Of a stretch of DNA of 64,000 nucleotides, positions 12,782 to 24,149 are shown piece by piece. Source of the DNA: Caprella mutica (Eukaryota; Arthropoda; Malacostraca; Amphipoda; Caprellidae). The DNA lies in assembly GCA_947561585.1 (NCBI GenBank), contig CANNZV010003183.1, forward strand, positions 1-64,000, in the 5' to 3' direction. Every line of letters starts with the position of its first letter. The stretch's first letter is position 1. Under the pieces are notes generated by a model that did not search any database, had not been told where the DNA came from, and worked only from the letters and a program-made list of their open reading frames with translations. Position numbers and translations under genes: made by a program.

Positions 12782-13405
12782 TCTCTCAGTTATCTCTATC
12801 TAGGTAGCTTCTCTCAGTTATCTCTATCTAGGTAGCTTCTCTCAGTTATCTCTATCTAGGTAGCTTCTCTCAGTTATCTCTATCTAGGTAGCTTCTCTCA
12901 GTTATCTCTATCTAGGTAGCTTCTCTCAGTTATCTCTATCTAGGTAGCTTCTCTCAGTTATCTCTATCTAGGTAGCTTCTCTCAGTTATCTCTATCTAGG
13001 TAGCTTCTCTCAGTTATCTCTATCTAGGTAGCTTCTCTCAGTTATAACTGCTTAGGTAGTTACTCTCAGTTATTTCTATCTAGGTAGCTTCTCTCAGTTA
13101 TACCTGCTTAGGTAGTTACTCTCAGTTATTTCTATCTAGGTAGCTTCTCTCAGTTATACCTGCTTAGGTAGTTACTCTCAGTTATTTCTATCTAGGTAGC
13201 TACTCTAAGTTATCTCTATCTAGGTAACTTCTCTCAGTTATTTCTATCTTGGTAGCTACTCTCAGTTATTTCTAGCTAGGTAGTTACTCTCAGTTATCTT
13301 TATCTAGGTAGCTTCTCTCAGTTATCTCTATCTAGGTAGCTTCTCTCAGTTATACCTGCTTAGGTAGTTACTCTCAGTTATTTCTATCTAAGTAGCTCTT
13401 CATTT
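12782..13405. repeat. 28-bp minisatellite, CTCTCAGTTATCTCTATCTA type
   Basis: About 22 copies of a 28-bp unit (CTCTCAGTTATCTCTATCTA then GGTAGCTT). The first nine or so are nearly identical. From about 13030 a second subtype (ATACCTGCTTAGGTAGTTA) alternates with a TTTCTATC subtype, giving a 56-bp dimer repeat. A single related unit stands at about 20500-20530, in the partner module. Confidence 0.95.
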
Positions 13406-13479
13406 CTTTAACTAGGTAAATAAGGATTAAAAAACAAGGGGGAAGAGGGGTGACCGGGAGGACTTATGTCCCAGGGGGG

Positions 13480-13575
13480 TAACCGACTAGTGTATCTAGA
13501 TGACTAACTAATGTATCTGGGTACCTAACTTGTGTATCTAGGTACCTAACTAGTGTAACTAGGTACCTTGGGTGT
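13480..13575. repeat. Short array of about 21-bp ACTAGTGTATCTAGGTACCTA units
   Basis: Four to five copies of AACTAGTGTATCTAGGTACC, containing the self-complementary core TAGGTACCTA, followed by a GT run and a G run at 13566-13592. Confidence 0.7.
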
Positions 13576-14404
13576 GTGTGTGTGGGGGGGGGGTGCTTAT
13601 GTCCTACAATCATTCGTTAGGTAATACTAATTCGAATAGTTTTTTCATCAAAAAAATGGAAGAAATACAAATTACAACATGCCTAACTAATACTATGAAG
13701 CTCATTACAATATATCATCCGAATCTATTAATGTAATAAATTATAAGCATGTAATAGTTTTACTGTATGCTGGATGAGTAGGTATATAACTATCAATAAT
13801 GTAGTCTTTAAAATTCCATTACCTAAAATATTTTATATATTTCAATATGTTTATATAGGCATATTCATATAGTAATTTTACAATCATTATCTCATTGTTA
13901 ATAAAATCTAACTATTTTATTTTTTAATTAAAATGTAACCATACATTCGTCTTCTTAATTTCAAGAATGACGTCCTAATCTGGTGATGAAAGTTATAAGG
14001 GGTGTCGTTAATTTTTCAAGGGCGATATTTCATTCACTCAAGCCAACCAAATGAACTGTTTGTACAAACTCACATACATCTACATATTTAAGCATGCTCA
14101 TTGGTCAATCTCAGACTCAAAGGAACTATAGGACCAAAATTAATATTTTTTTTTCACCAATATTTTTTTTTCACAGTCGTTTATAAATATCAGTCTAAAA
14201 ATAAATATAAGCGCAGGGTTAAATGGATAATTCATTTTTCTCAGTGTAATCATTTACTCCACTCCTTTTCTATTTGTGAAATAGTATGTGTATATATGCA
14301 ACATCACCTCTGCCTTAAAATTGATTTTCTTCTTTCATTTTTTATTTTTCTATTTCTTCTAGTTATTAGTATGATGCAATACCTAATTCGATTAAATTGT
14401 TTAA

Positions 14405-14480
14405 TGTAGTTTTTGTATCCGCTAGTTTGTTGTACTGCACACTTCATGATTGTTCAATAACCTGACAGGGGGGTTTGTGT
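14405..14480 (-). repeat. Dispersed repeat R2, short reversed fragment
   Basis: TATCCGCTAGTTTGTTGTAC and CACTTCATGATTGTT match, in reverse, the end of the copy at 20885-21080 (ACAACAATCTAGCGGATACA). Confidence 0.65.
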
Positions 14481-16010
14481 ATACGTACATTTACGACTCT
14501 CATACATATACTCGATATACATATGTACAGTCACGACAATAATATATGCGCTTTTAGATTCATTGAAAATGCGCGACAATCTCGAGATTGTGCAAGGCAC
14601 GTAAAGGGTATGAAGCAGGACCAACAGTGATGTTGGTCAAATATCAACATCAAATACGATAGTTAAAGCTTTACACAATAACTTAGCAGTATATTATTGA
14701 TAATTTCCGGGCGAAGATCGCTGATTGAAGATCGCTGCATGCAAAACGTATCTTTAAGGTCATCGGCTAGAGCTGCTGCGTCTAATAGTAATTTTTACAG
14801 CTCCCTTTTATTTGTGGACGGTAAATAAATGAAGCGTTAATAACAGACAAAGTTTGCTGTTAATTGAGGTATCTTTGGTATTGCATTAATTTTCAATATA
14901 AATTAAGTAATTAAGTGAAACTGACGGTAGTAGAGCGGCTACAGTCGATCGTAGCATTGGAAAGCATTTCGACGGCTACAACTGTATGGCTGTAGCCGCT
15001 GCATTGGAAGTTCAACTGTATACATAAGTTGTGACGTGTAGAATAGTGTACACAAGTACCTGACGCACACGTGTAAACTACTGGAAAACATCTTCATGAA
15101 ATTATGGTTAACTATTTCATATAAGCATTAATATATTAGTCGTTTATTGAATGCATTATGGTAATTCTATGAATCCTTAAGATATAAGATCCAAATAACA
15201 GATAATAGAGATGCCATGAGTCACGATGTCACTGTGTATGTACACTTCTAGAAGGGGCGCGAAACCCCCCACCCTCTCCCCCACTCTTGCCTGTGTACGT
15301 TCCTATTTAAAGTAATGATTGCATAGTAGGAATGGTCAATGGAATATATAATCATATTGATTATTATACTAATATGAATGGATTTAATACTACCAGTTAA
15401 AAATTTAGATATTAGATTTTCGTTGATAATTTATTTAAAATCATGGCGTATGAATAGTGGCGTGATGGGACAACTCTAATTCAATAATTTAATTAATTCA
15501 ATAAATAGCTCATTACAGGTAGTACCTACTCTATTTTTTCTCCAAAATAGCACAATATTGTCTTCATTGGAATAAGTCATATAATAATTTCTCAATCACC
15601 GAATAAAGTGACAGTTGCAGTTAATAACTTATTTATTTCCTTGATAGCATAGGTACCATATTTTTTTAATAATCAATTTTCCATAAAGTCCTAGTGAATT
15701 AAAGTGCATCGTTGCACTCAACAAGGAATGGGGTCATTTTATAATAAAATATATAGTTTTACATTTTGTTTAATATTTTAATTGGTGGACATTAAACCAA
15801 TTATAATATCTAGAAAAAATATTAGATTATGTATTTTAACTTATATGACCGAAAATGTGGAACTATCCGATAACTCGGAGCTTACCCTTTATTCTAAAAA
15901 AATATGTTTCTCTTTTTTAATTGCCATACTAAATATTTTATCTTCACAAGTATCGCAGCGGTGATCTACATATATTGAAGGGCGCAATAATATTACAATT
16001 TCTGAACAGT
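14481..16010. other. AT-rich DNA with one strong hairpin, no gene seen
   Basis: No gene recognised. AGCGGCTACAG (from 14936) and CTGTAGCCGCT (ending near 15001) form an 11-bp inverted repeat with about 45 bp between, and CGACGGCTACA lies inside the loop. A partial end of the small foldback MITE lies at 15861-15893. Confidence 0.5.
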
Positions 16011-16011
16011 T

Positions 16012-16230
16012 AAAATCTGAACTTGTGTTCTTTTTTGCATTCACCGATCAGGTAGCTTTTCTGCATACATGAGTTTTATCCCATACGGTGGATGTTGATT
16101 TTGCTCACGGAGCCACTTTCCTTTCTGACTGCTTCATCAAGTCCCTTGTATTTAATTTCCTTATATCATCAGCGATATGGCCCTTGATTATAAAGTAGAC
16201 GTTAAAACCCTTACTAAAATTTAATATTTA
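16012..16230 (+). repeat. Dispersed repeat R1, third copy
   Basis: Shares CTTTCTGACTGCTTCATCAA-type sequence, TATTTAATTTCCTTATATCA, CAGCGATATGGC and GACGTTAAAAC with the copies at 7925-8190 and 54865-55115. Confidence 0.6.
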
Positions 16231-16635
16231 ATTATTTATTATGCATCACTAAAACGAATACAGTTAGCATTAATGTGTATGCATAGTTTTGAATTTATTT
16301 AACAAAAATGTACGTATTATGTATTCGAATATCAATCACAATTTTCATTCAAAATCTTTTTACTACAGTGATGATATATGGTGAGTACCTATTAGTATAT
16401 TACAATTCGATCGATCTATCAGATGATGAGTAAACTGTCTGGAATAAAAATGCTTATATACATACTCAGTATTCCTTCTTTGAATATTGTGATATGAATG
16501 AAAACTTGAATTTAATGTTGAGTTACTATAGGACATCACCTATAGTAATTGCAATATATTTGATATTTTTAGTGAGTTATTTTGAAATAATAGAATAGTT
16601 TACCTTAGAGCTCAAGATAACGGAGTACGTTCAAT

Positions 16636-16990
16636 AGCCCCCCCCCCCTCCCCCGGTCATGAGCCCCCTAGGTCATAAGCCCCCTCCCTGTTTTTTAATT
16701 CTTATTTACCTAGTTAAACAAATGAAGAACTACTTAAATAGAAAAAACTGAAAGTTGCTAATGTAGCTTGTTGTACCGCTATTTTGTTGTACTGCACACT
16801 TCATGATTGTTTAATGACATGGCAGGGGGGTTACATATACATATATTTTATGTTAATCAGTAATGAACTACAAAAGTGTCAATAAGGATTGATTAATATA
16901 GGTAAATAAGGATTACAAAAACAAGGGGGGGGAGCTCATAACCAGTTGAAGGGGGGGGGGGGGGCTCTTATAACCTACACCCCATGATAA
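16636..16990 (-). repeat. Dispersed repeat R2, reversed copy between C and G tracts
   Basis: Opens with a C-rich tract at 16638-16690. It then carries, in reverse, the R2 series: TTGTTGTACTGCACACTTCA, GGCAGGGGGGTTA, CAGTAATGAACTACAAAAGT, GTCAATAAGGATT. It closes with a G run at 16952-16966. Confidence 0.65.
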
Positions 16991-17339
16991 CATATTACTT
17001 CGGCATAAAAATAAAAAGCATTAAGGTGGATTAAGGTTATTATTCATAATAATTATTGATGAATGATATCAATTCATAATTTTGATAATGTTTCCCTTAA
17101 CTCATATTCTCTAAAAGTTCAATCAGTTTAAAGTTTTGGTAAGATAGGGAAGGTGAGGGGGGGGGTATATTAAATAATAGCCAGCACACAGGCTCCTCCC
17201 CGCATAAGAGCGTCTGTTGGACGCAGATGCATGACCACATGGCCAGAGCGGGGTGCACGAGCGTCTTTCTGACGCAACGGAGAATTAACCCAGACGCATA
17301 GGGAGTGACATGCACTAAACACACTGTATCTAAAGTCAC

Positions 17340-17640
17340 CCTGTAGATAACCTAACTAGTCACACTGTAGTCTATTTAACTAGTCACACTGTATTAAACT
17401 AGTCACATACAACTCACCATAAAATTTACCAGTCACCAAGCAACTCACCACTCACCATGCAACACACCATACAATTCACAACTCACCATGCAACACACCA
17501 TACAACTCACCACTCATGATACAGCTCACCATACAACTCACCACTCATGATACAGCTCACCACTCATGATACAGCTCACCATACAACTCACTACTCACCA
17601 TACAACTTCCTACCACCTCTACTATCTTACAATAATCTCA
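17340..17640. repeat. Two short arrays: AACTAGTCACACTGTA and CAACTCACCACTCATGAT
   Basis: 17340-17410 holds about four copies of a 20-bp word around AACTAGTCACACTGTA. 17410-17630 holds about ten imperfect 15-28-bp copies based on ATACAACTCACCA and CACTCATGATACAGCTCACC. The 80-codon reverse frame at 17097-17339 has no recognisable motif. Confidence 0.8.
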
Positions 17641-17799
17641 TTGATGAAAACTTATTTCTTTCCTAATAATAACTAATTTGTTCACAATAAATCAAGTACA
17701 TGTGATATTCGCAAATCATGTGATATTTCTAGTACTTAATAACATATTGTTTTCTTATGTGAAGACAACACCACTCACAACTAGTTAGTGCGCTAACTT

Positions 17800-18200
17800 T
17801 TAACTAACCAACTAGGTAGTGTATCTTGGTAGCTTATAAAAATAAAAATAAATAAATAACTCATGAGTAACCATCTTGTGTATCTAATTATCTAATTCAA
17901 TTTGTAATAACTCAACAAGTGTATCTAGATATCTACCTAACCTTAGGTACTCAGCTCATAGCCAAACTATAGTATCTAGGTACCTAATTAATAATTAACC
18001 AAGTAGTGTTTCTAGGTACCTAATAATAACACAATTGGTGTATGTAGGCGAATAACTTATAACTAAGTACCTGACTATAGTATCTATGTACCTGTCTAGT
18101 AATCAACGAACTAATGTTGCAAAGTAATTTATACTATCCAAAAATAATGTTTTTATGTACCTAGCAGTCCTAGCTAGTAACTAACTACTCAACTACATTT
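17800..18200. repeat. Diverged scatter of TAGGTACCTA words
   Basis: Irregularly spaced, mutated copies of CTAGGTACCTAA and ACTAGTGTATCTAGGTA, resembling a decayed version of the arrays at 13480 and 21080. Confidence 0.5.
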
Positions 18201-19096
18201 CATACTGTGTACTTTTCTATAAACATCCATTGCCTAAAATAATTTGAACTTCTATATATTTACACTATTTAAAGCGCTATAAATGGACATTATTTGAAAT
18301 AAAACAAATTATTCATTTAATTATTATCACGAGTATACTACCTAAGTCATAAAAAAATACATTTTCTTCAATAGTCAATCAGTGTTTTAAATCTTGAATA
18401 TGATAGACAGTGGTTTACTAATTAACACGAAAGTCCACCACAAGTGACCGTGCGAGAGCAAACCTACATACAAACATTCAAGCTTTGAATGACCAGAAAC
18501 TAATACACTAAAATTACTTTATATGTTAACACGAATGAGTTGTATTTATTGATAAATAAAATATCAGTTGAGTAAGAAATAGAATTATACAGTTAAATAT
18601 ATTAATTTTCTTTCTGTAATAATTTACCGCCAAATTATTTCCCCCAATATCACGTTCACACACCCTGTCACCCATCCACCCCCCCCCCCCCCCCCCCTCT
18701 ATCAGTCGCTCCCTATCGTAATGTTTGACAAATTAATGAGCCTAGAACTGCAAAGAGAACCTAAAACATGACAACTGATAGATCTGTAAATTATTGTTAT
18801 AACCAAATTATATTATAATGCTGAACTATCATTTGTTTATTCATGCATTTTGACCACTTTTTGTCGTTGTAAAATATCACATTATTGAAATATTAAAATC
18901 GAATTTTCACATTGTATGGATAATATGAGTTATTGTGACTTTTTATGTTTTTTTTTATTGTGACTAATATTTGACTGAAGATTTGTGATATATATATTGA
19001 GTATTTTTTATGCTGATGACCTTATTAGATAATATGATTGATTGAATTCACTAAGAATATTGATTAGTTATTTACACTTTAGGTAACTGATTAATT

Positions 19097-19234
19097 AGGA
19101 TAAGTTCCGAGTTATCGAACGGTTTCACATTTTCGAGCACGTGAAAAATTATTCTAATTATTATTTAAGTCTCATATTAACCTTTTTTACTTTTTCGTAA
19201 ATCTGGAACCAGTCGATAACTCGGAACTAACCCT
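19097..19234. mobile_element. Small foldback MITE, copy 2
   Basis: AGGATAAGTTCCGAGTTATC and its inverse GATAACTCGGAACTAACCCT bound a 138-bp sequence that matches 11823-11959. It travelled with the duplicated module rather than inserting independently, since flanks match too. Confidence 0.65.
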
Positions 19235-20569
19235 ATAGATAGATATGATTTATTTTGTTGTTTCCCCTATACGGTTATACCTTAGTAACTTGGTACCTAG
19301 TAACTTACAGTCTTTTAGTTAAAATTTATAGGAAACGTTGCAATGTTTGAATGCCCATAGTACTCGGAAACTTGGAAAGTGATTTTTTTACAACCTAACT
19401 AGGTAGTTTATACTATACTAGGAAATGCTCTCGGTTATATTACTATAAATAATGTAATTATTATGTTGAAGATTTCTTATTAATAAAATAATAGAGAATT
19501 ATCTTTGTAATTTATAAGTTACAAAATGTATTATTTTTTGTAACTTATAAGTTAAAATAAATAACACTAGGCATCGAGTACATATCATGGGATATTTAAA
19601 AAATTATAATAACCCATTTGCTCTCTTCTCTCTTATTTTTAAGTAAATGAAATAGAATGAATAGAAAAATGCCGCCTAAAGTATAACCTTCTGCAATCTG
19701 CGATGGTGAAATGATAAGTTAAAATCAGAACCTAGTAATAAAATAATTCATTTTATGATACAATGTAAGATCAATAACTGTATGTAAGTAAAAAAGGAAT
19801 AAATAATTCAGCAACGTTTTTATCTTACACATAAGAAGGTTTTCTATACAGTTTCACGTAATCATTCAGGAAGGTACTTTGTGATTTGGAGGCGGGGCGG
19901 GATAGAGGGTGAGGAGAGTTGTAACTAGTAACTCAGGGGAGGGGGGAGGTTGAGGAGAGAAGGAGTGATTACACAGATAGAAATTATCTTCTAGTTAACT
20001 ACATGCTAATATTTTTTTATAAGCTGATATTTTATTTACAACATTATACAAATAGATTTGTATTCACTTATAATATAATTTAGTGTTGTAATCATTGGTC
20101 ATTCATGTGAAGTGAACAGTCACTTCCAGTCTTCCACTGGCTGCCTGACTTATGTCACTGGTTGTACCACTGTCAATCATCTGTCAATCATCTGAGACAC
20201 TACTTACTTAGGTATCACCAATAGACCGAAGGGGAAATGATTAGATTATTTATTTGTTTATTTATAGTAACAAATATATAAACTATTCATAAATAAGTTT
20301 AGAGCTAATTATGACTTATTATATTCCTTAATAATAATATTATATTCATCAAATAAAAACAGTATATGAGACATTGATGAGGTTCTATATTATTTTCGGA
20401 CATGTAAGTTTCTAGTTTTTATTTTTCAGAAGATTAACTTTAAATAATGGAGTACATAGCGTGTTTACAACAAACTAGCGGAGACAACAAACTACATTAG
20501 CAACTCTCAGTTATTTCTATCTAAGTAGTTCTTCATTTGTTTAACTAAGTAAGGATTAAAAAAATAGGA

Positions 20570-20890
20570 AGGGAGGGCTCGTGACCGGGGGGCTTATGAC
20601 CTAGGGGGCTCATGACCGTGGGGGGGGGGGGCTCTTGACTTTACCCCTTAGTATATAGTCACTCGGATACTAGTCTCCCTCTTGTAACTAGCTAACCAGA
20701 GTTCCTAGGTACATAACCACTAACCAGTGTACCTTGGGGGTGTAGGTCATAAGCCCCCCCCCCCCCCCCGGTCAAGAACCCCCGGTCAAGAGCCCCCCCG
20801 GTCATGAGCCCCCCTAGGTCATGAGCCCCCCCCGGTCAAGAGCCCCCCCGGTCATGAGCCCCCCCGGTCACGAGCCCCCCTGTTTTTAAA
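20570..20890. repeat. C/G-tract cluster with GGTCATGAGCCCCCC repeats
   Basis: Around ten copies of GGTCA(T/A)GAGCCCCCC at 14-17-bp spacing (20770-20880), mirrored nearby on the other strand (GGGGGGCTCATGACC, 20590-20640). Uninterrupted runs of G or C longer than ten bases occur at about 20620 and 20752-20769. Confidence 0.85.
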
Positions 20891-21080
20891 TCCTTATTTA
20901 CCTATATTATTTAATCCTTATTGACACTTTTGTAGTTCATTACTGATTAGACATAAAATATATGTATATCGGGGGCGTTGAACCCAACCCCCCCCCCCCC
21001 CCACCCCGAACCCCCCTGCCAGGTCATTAAACAATCATGAAGTGTGCAGTACAACAATCTAGCGGATACAACAAACTACA
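20885..21080 (+). repeat. Dispersed repeat R2, forward copy
   Basis: Runs from TAAATCCTTATTTACC through TTTTGTAGTTCATTACTGAT and a C17-type tract near 20990-21002 to CAGTACAACAATCTAGCGGA. Directly parallels 12180-12330. Confidence 0.7.
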
Positions 21081-21720
21081 TTATTACACTAACCAGTGTA
21101 CCTAGGTACCTAGACACTAACCAGTGTACCTAGTGCCTAACCTCTAACCAGTGTACCTAGGTACCTAGACACTAACCAGTGTACCTAGGTACCTAGACAC
21201 TAACCAGTGTACCTAGGTACCTAATCATTAACCAGTGTACCTTGGTACCTAACCTCTAACCAGTGTACCTAGGTACCTAGACACTACCAGTGTACCTAGG
21301 TACCTAGACACTAACCAGTGTACCTAGGTACCTAGACACTAACCAGTGTACCTAGGTACCTAGACACTAACCAGTGTACCTAGGTACCTAGACACTAACC
21401 AGTGTACCTAGGTACCTAATCATTAACCAGTGTACCTAGGTACATAACCATTAATCAGTGTACCTAGGTTCCTAACCACTAACCAGTGTACCTTGGGACC
21501 TAACCACTAACCAGTGTACCTAGGTACCTAACCACTAACCAGTGTACCTAGGTACCTAGACACTAACCAGTGTACCTTGGTACCTAACCACTAACCGGTG
21601 TACCTTGGGACCTAATCATTAACCAGTGTACCAGTGTAGGTTCCTAACCACTAACCAGTGTACCTTGGTACCTAACCACTAACCAGTGTACCTTGATACC
21701 TAACCAGTTACCTGGGTACC
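21080..21720. repeat. 28-bp minisatellite of CTAGGTACCTAG palindromes
   Basis: About 22 copies of a unit ACCAGTGTACCTAGGTACCT plus AGACACTA or AACCACTA. Each unit carries the perfect palindrome CTAGGTACCTAG, whose reverse complement is itself. Some units are shortened to about 19-24 bp. Confidence 0.92.
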
Positions 21721-21955
21721 TAACTAGTTACCTGGGTACCTAACTAGTTACCTGGGTACCTAACCAGTTATCTAGGTACTTAACCACTACCCAGTGTACC
21801 TCGGTACCTAACCACAAACCAGTGTACCTTGGTACCTAACCAGTTACCTAGGTACCTAACCAGTTACCTAGGTACCTAACCAGTTACCTAGGTACCTAAC
21901 CAGTTACCTAGGTACCTAACCAGTTAACTAGGTACCTAACCAGTGCGGTAACCTC
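21700..21955. repeat. 20-bp minisatellite TTACCTAGGTACCTAACCAG
   Basis: About twelve copies of TTACCTAGGTACCTAACCAG, evidently a shortened derivative of the preceding 28-bp unit lacking the CACTAACCAGTG part. Confidence 0.9.
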
Positions 21956-22450
21956 GTTAAGTAACTGGTACGGTAACCTTGTTAGGTAACTAGTCGGTAA
22001 CCTTTTTTGGTAACTAGTGCGATTACCTTGTTAGTTAACTAGTGTAGCTAGTTAGGTAACTAGTGTAACTTACAGTAATTAATAATGAAAACGAGTATAA
22101 ATAGTTGAGTAACTAGTATAACTAGTTAGGTAACTAATGGAATTAGGTATCTAACTAGTATATCTGGTTACCTGACTACTGTAACTAGTTACCTAAGTAG
22201 TGTAACTAGGTACCAAACTAGTTTTTTTAAATGTGTTTATTAAGTTCAATATATACACATGAGCTTATTTCAAGATGGCTCGATTCTTATACAATCATAT
22301 TAGTACCTATCTAGTTCTCTTCGACGACTTCATCTTGCTAGCAGCAAGATGAAGTGTGTACTGGGAAAGACTAGTGTATCTAGTTCCCTAGTCAGTAGCT
22401 ACCTAACTACAGTATCTACCTAGGTTCATAGATACTCTAGTTAGGTAGGT
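21955..22450. repeat. Decayed tail of the palindromic array
   Basis: Irregular GGTAACTAGTG and CTAGTTAGGTAACTAG words continue to about 22220, then scattered words to 22450. Near 22328, ACTTCATCTTGCTAGCAGCA and its near-inverse form a small hairpin (CTTCATCTTGCT/AGCAAGATGAAG). Confidence 0.6.
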
Positions 22451-23045
22451 TTTCCTAGATACTCTAACACTCTTTCAAGCATTGTTCGTTTTCCCCATTC
22501 ATGAGTTTCCCGTCAGTGTCAGCCCCGCTTCATACACTTACATACATTTCGTAATCACGAGTAATTATTTAGTAAAGTGCGCGGAGTTTATATGTTATAC
22601 TGTATAATGTATACATTATACTTCAATTATATTATAAAATTGAATTGCTTGGCTCCTAAAAAATTGTTAATATTTATTACAGAAATAAATACCATTTCCC
22701 AAGCAGTTAATTTTAGGTGAATCTAATATCAATGATAGATCATCAATAGAAAATCGAAGAAATACAAGTTACCACATGCCTAACTGACTATGAAGCTTAT
22801 AGCAATATACGCACACACACAGCAATGCATGCTCAACCCCCTTGATCTTAGCGCCAAAATTAAAATGATCTTTCATTAATATTTTATATACTGTCGTACA
22901 TTATTAAATATCAGTCAACAAAGAAATATGAGCAAACAGTTAAATAGAGGCATCATATTTCTCAGTGTAATCATTCACTTCTTATTCTATTTGTGAAACT
23001 GTAGTAAATACATAAAGGATACCTCTCCACTGTATCTACCCCCTC

Positions 23046-23801
23046 CCCCTGTTAGTCCCCCCCCCCACAGTAACCGTTAGCTACCAACAACGAAGATAAA
23101 CCAAAATTATTAACGCGGGAATTAAAAAGAAACACTTACATTGACAACTGATATACCAACCATTTTTAATCGAAAAAATTGATAACGACCAATAATTACT
23201 ATTTGATATTTAAAATAATATTACATTATTCAACTAAATTATAATTATTATATGCTTGTGTTACAATTGTCACACTTTTTTGACGACTTTTCAAAAGTTT
23301 CAATAAAATATTAAAACTTAGTGTTCGGAAAAAGTATACAATTTTTTATCGTTAGATGTGTAATAAAATATAGTTTTAATTACTTACAGTGTCATTGCAC
23401 ACGACTTATTTTCAATGTACTAACTAATAACATTATTATATATGTATACTTTGACTGTCACAGTTTGTATTTAGTTTCATTTACCTACATCGATATTTTA
23501 AATATTGATAGTTATTTTCTTGCCCACCATTACTATTCAAATTATCTGCAATATTATTTGCACCGTTCATATTATCTAAACTTCAATTTAATATAAATAA
23601 TTGTTTTTTAATATATATAAAAAATATCATAATGAATTGTTTAATAATAATTACTCATTGTTACAACAAATTTTTTTCATTAACTTTATATTATAAATAA
23701 TAATTATTGCAGTACAGTAATAATAAAACTCTCAATGACCTGCACTGTAATAATATACCAGTAATGTTAGAACTCACTGTACTTAATGTCTAGCAGCTCT
23801 A
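23046..23801. other. AT-rich DNA, no gene seen
   Basis: A 91-codon frame at 23321-23596 (+) is rich in F, Y, I and N as expected of AT-rich non-coding sequence and has no recognisable domain. Confidence 0.5.
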
Positions 23802-24095
23802 GCCAATCAGAAGGCTCGTTACAAATTGCAAAATTATTCTTAGCGTAGATCAGTTGCAGTCTGTGAGAGAGTAACATTGATACCTGAATAATGATCAACG
23901 CTTATATTACCGTAGATTACTATGTTTGAATGCGAAGTGAGAGTAATGAAAAGTAATCTACGGGTGTAGAGCACTTTACAGTCGAATCATTTGGAACTTT
24001 TGTAAAGTGATCTGGAGCTGTAGATCACTTTACACTGTTACTAGTCAGCGATGGAGAATTTTGCGTAGATCACTAATCAAAGTTACTCTTCAATT
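23802..24095. repeat. Right arm of the inverted repeat pair (GATCTACGC modules)
   Basis: Reverse complement of the arm at 8194-8500: outer end CTCTTCAATT at 24086-24095, several GTAGATCACTTTACA modules, inner end GCCAATCAGAAGG. It is more diverged, and not all modules keep the perfect palindrome. Confidence 0.85.
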
Positions 24096-24149
24096 GTTCA
24101 TTGGGGTGGAATTTGCCTGTGAGGAATATGCCTAGAACAATCCGATATG

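Larger units (their letters stand above)
11025..14400 (+). repeat. Duplicated module, copy 1 (paired with 18395-23045)
   Basis: Three collinear matching stretches tie this to a second direct copy: 11025-12075 with 18400-19390 (shared AACATTCAAGCTTTGAATGA), 12320-12500 with 20255-20460 (shared TATATTATTTTCG then ACATG), and 13650-14330 with 22740-23040 (shared TCTCAGTGTAATCATT). Between the last two both copies hold minisatellite arrays, of different unit and length. An old direct duplication with many later indels. Confidence 0.75.
18395..23045 (+). repeat. Duplicated module, copy 2 (paired with 11025-14400)
   Basis: Collinear direct matches to copy 1 are given under that entry. This copy is longer because of about 850 bp at 19400-20250 with no counterpart and a longer minisatellite block at 21080-22220. 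A poly-C run with interruptions lies at 18678-18706. Confidence 0.75.
7292..24140. mobile_element. Candidate giant foldback-like element (about 16.8 kb)
   Basis: Near-matching 9-mers flank the interval: TCTGATATG at 7283-7291 and TCCGATATG at 24141-24149. The outer ends form an inverted pair. The left end contains GGTATATTC then AAGTTCCACCCC; the right end in reverse complement reads GTTCTAGGCATATTC then AAATTCCACCCC. Further in, an inverted pair of about 300 bp each lies at 8194-8500 and 23802-24095. The left end carries about 850 bp, including two copies of a dispersed repeat, between outer end and inner arm that the right end lacks. The interior is minisatellites and degenerate repeats with no recognisable transposase. 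The outer pair is short and the flanks differ at one base, so the whole-element call is tentative; the inner inverted pair is solid. Confidence 0.42.

Noticed and set aside
12690..22220. Telomere-like TAACC/GGTTA words
   Set aside because: Spacing and units (20-28 bp with TAGGTACCTA cores) are not a 5-7-bp telomeric repeat.
8185..24104. 9-bp target duplication directly outside the 300-bp inverted arms
   Set aside because: The adjacent 9-mers AAGTAAACT and GTTCATTGG do not match; only the more distal TCTGATATG/TCCGATATG pair does.
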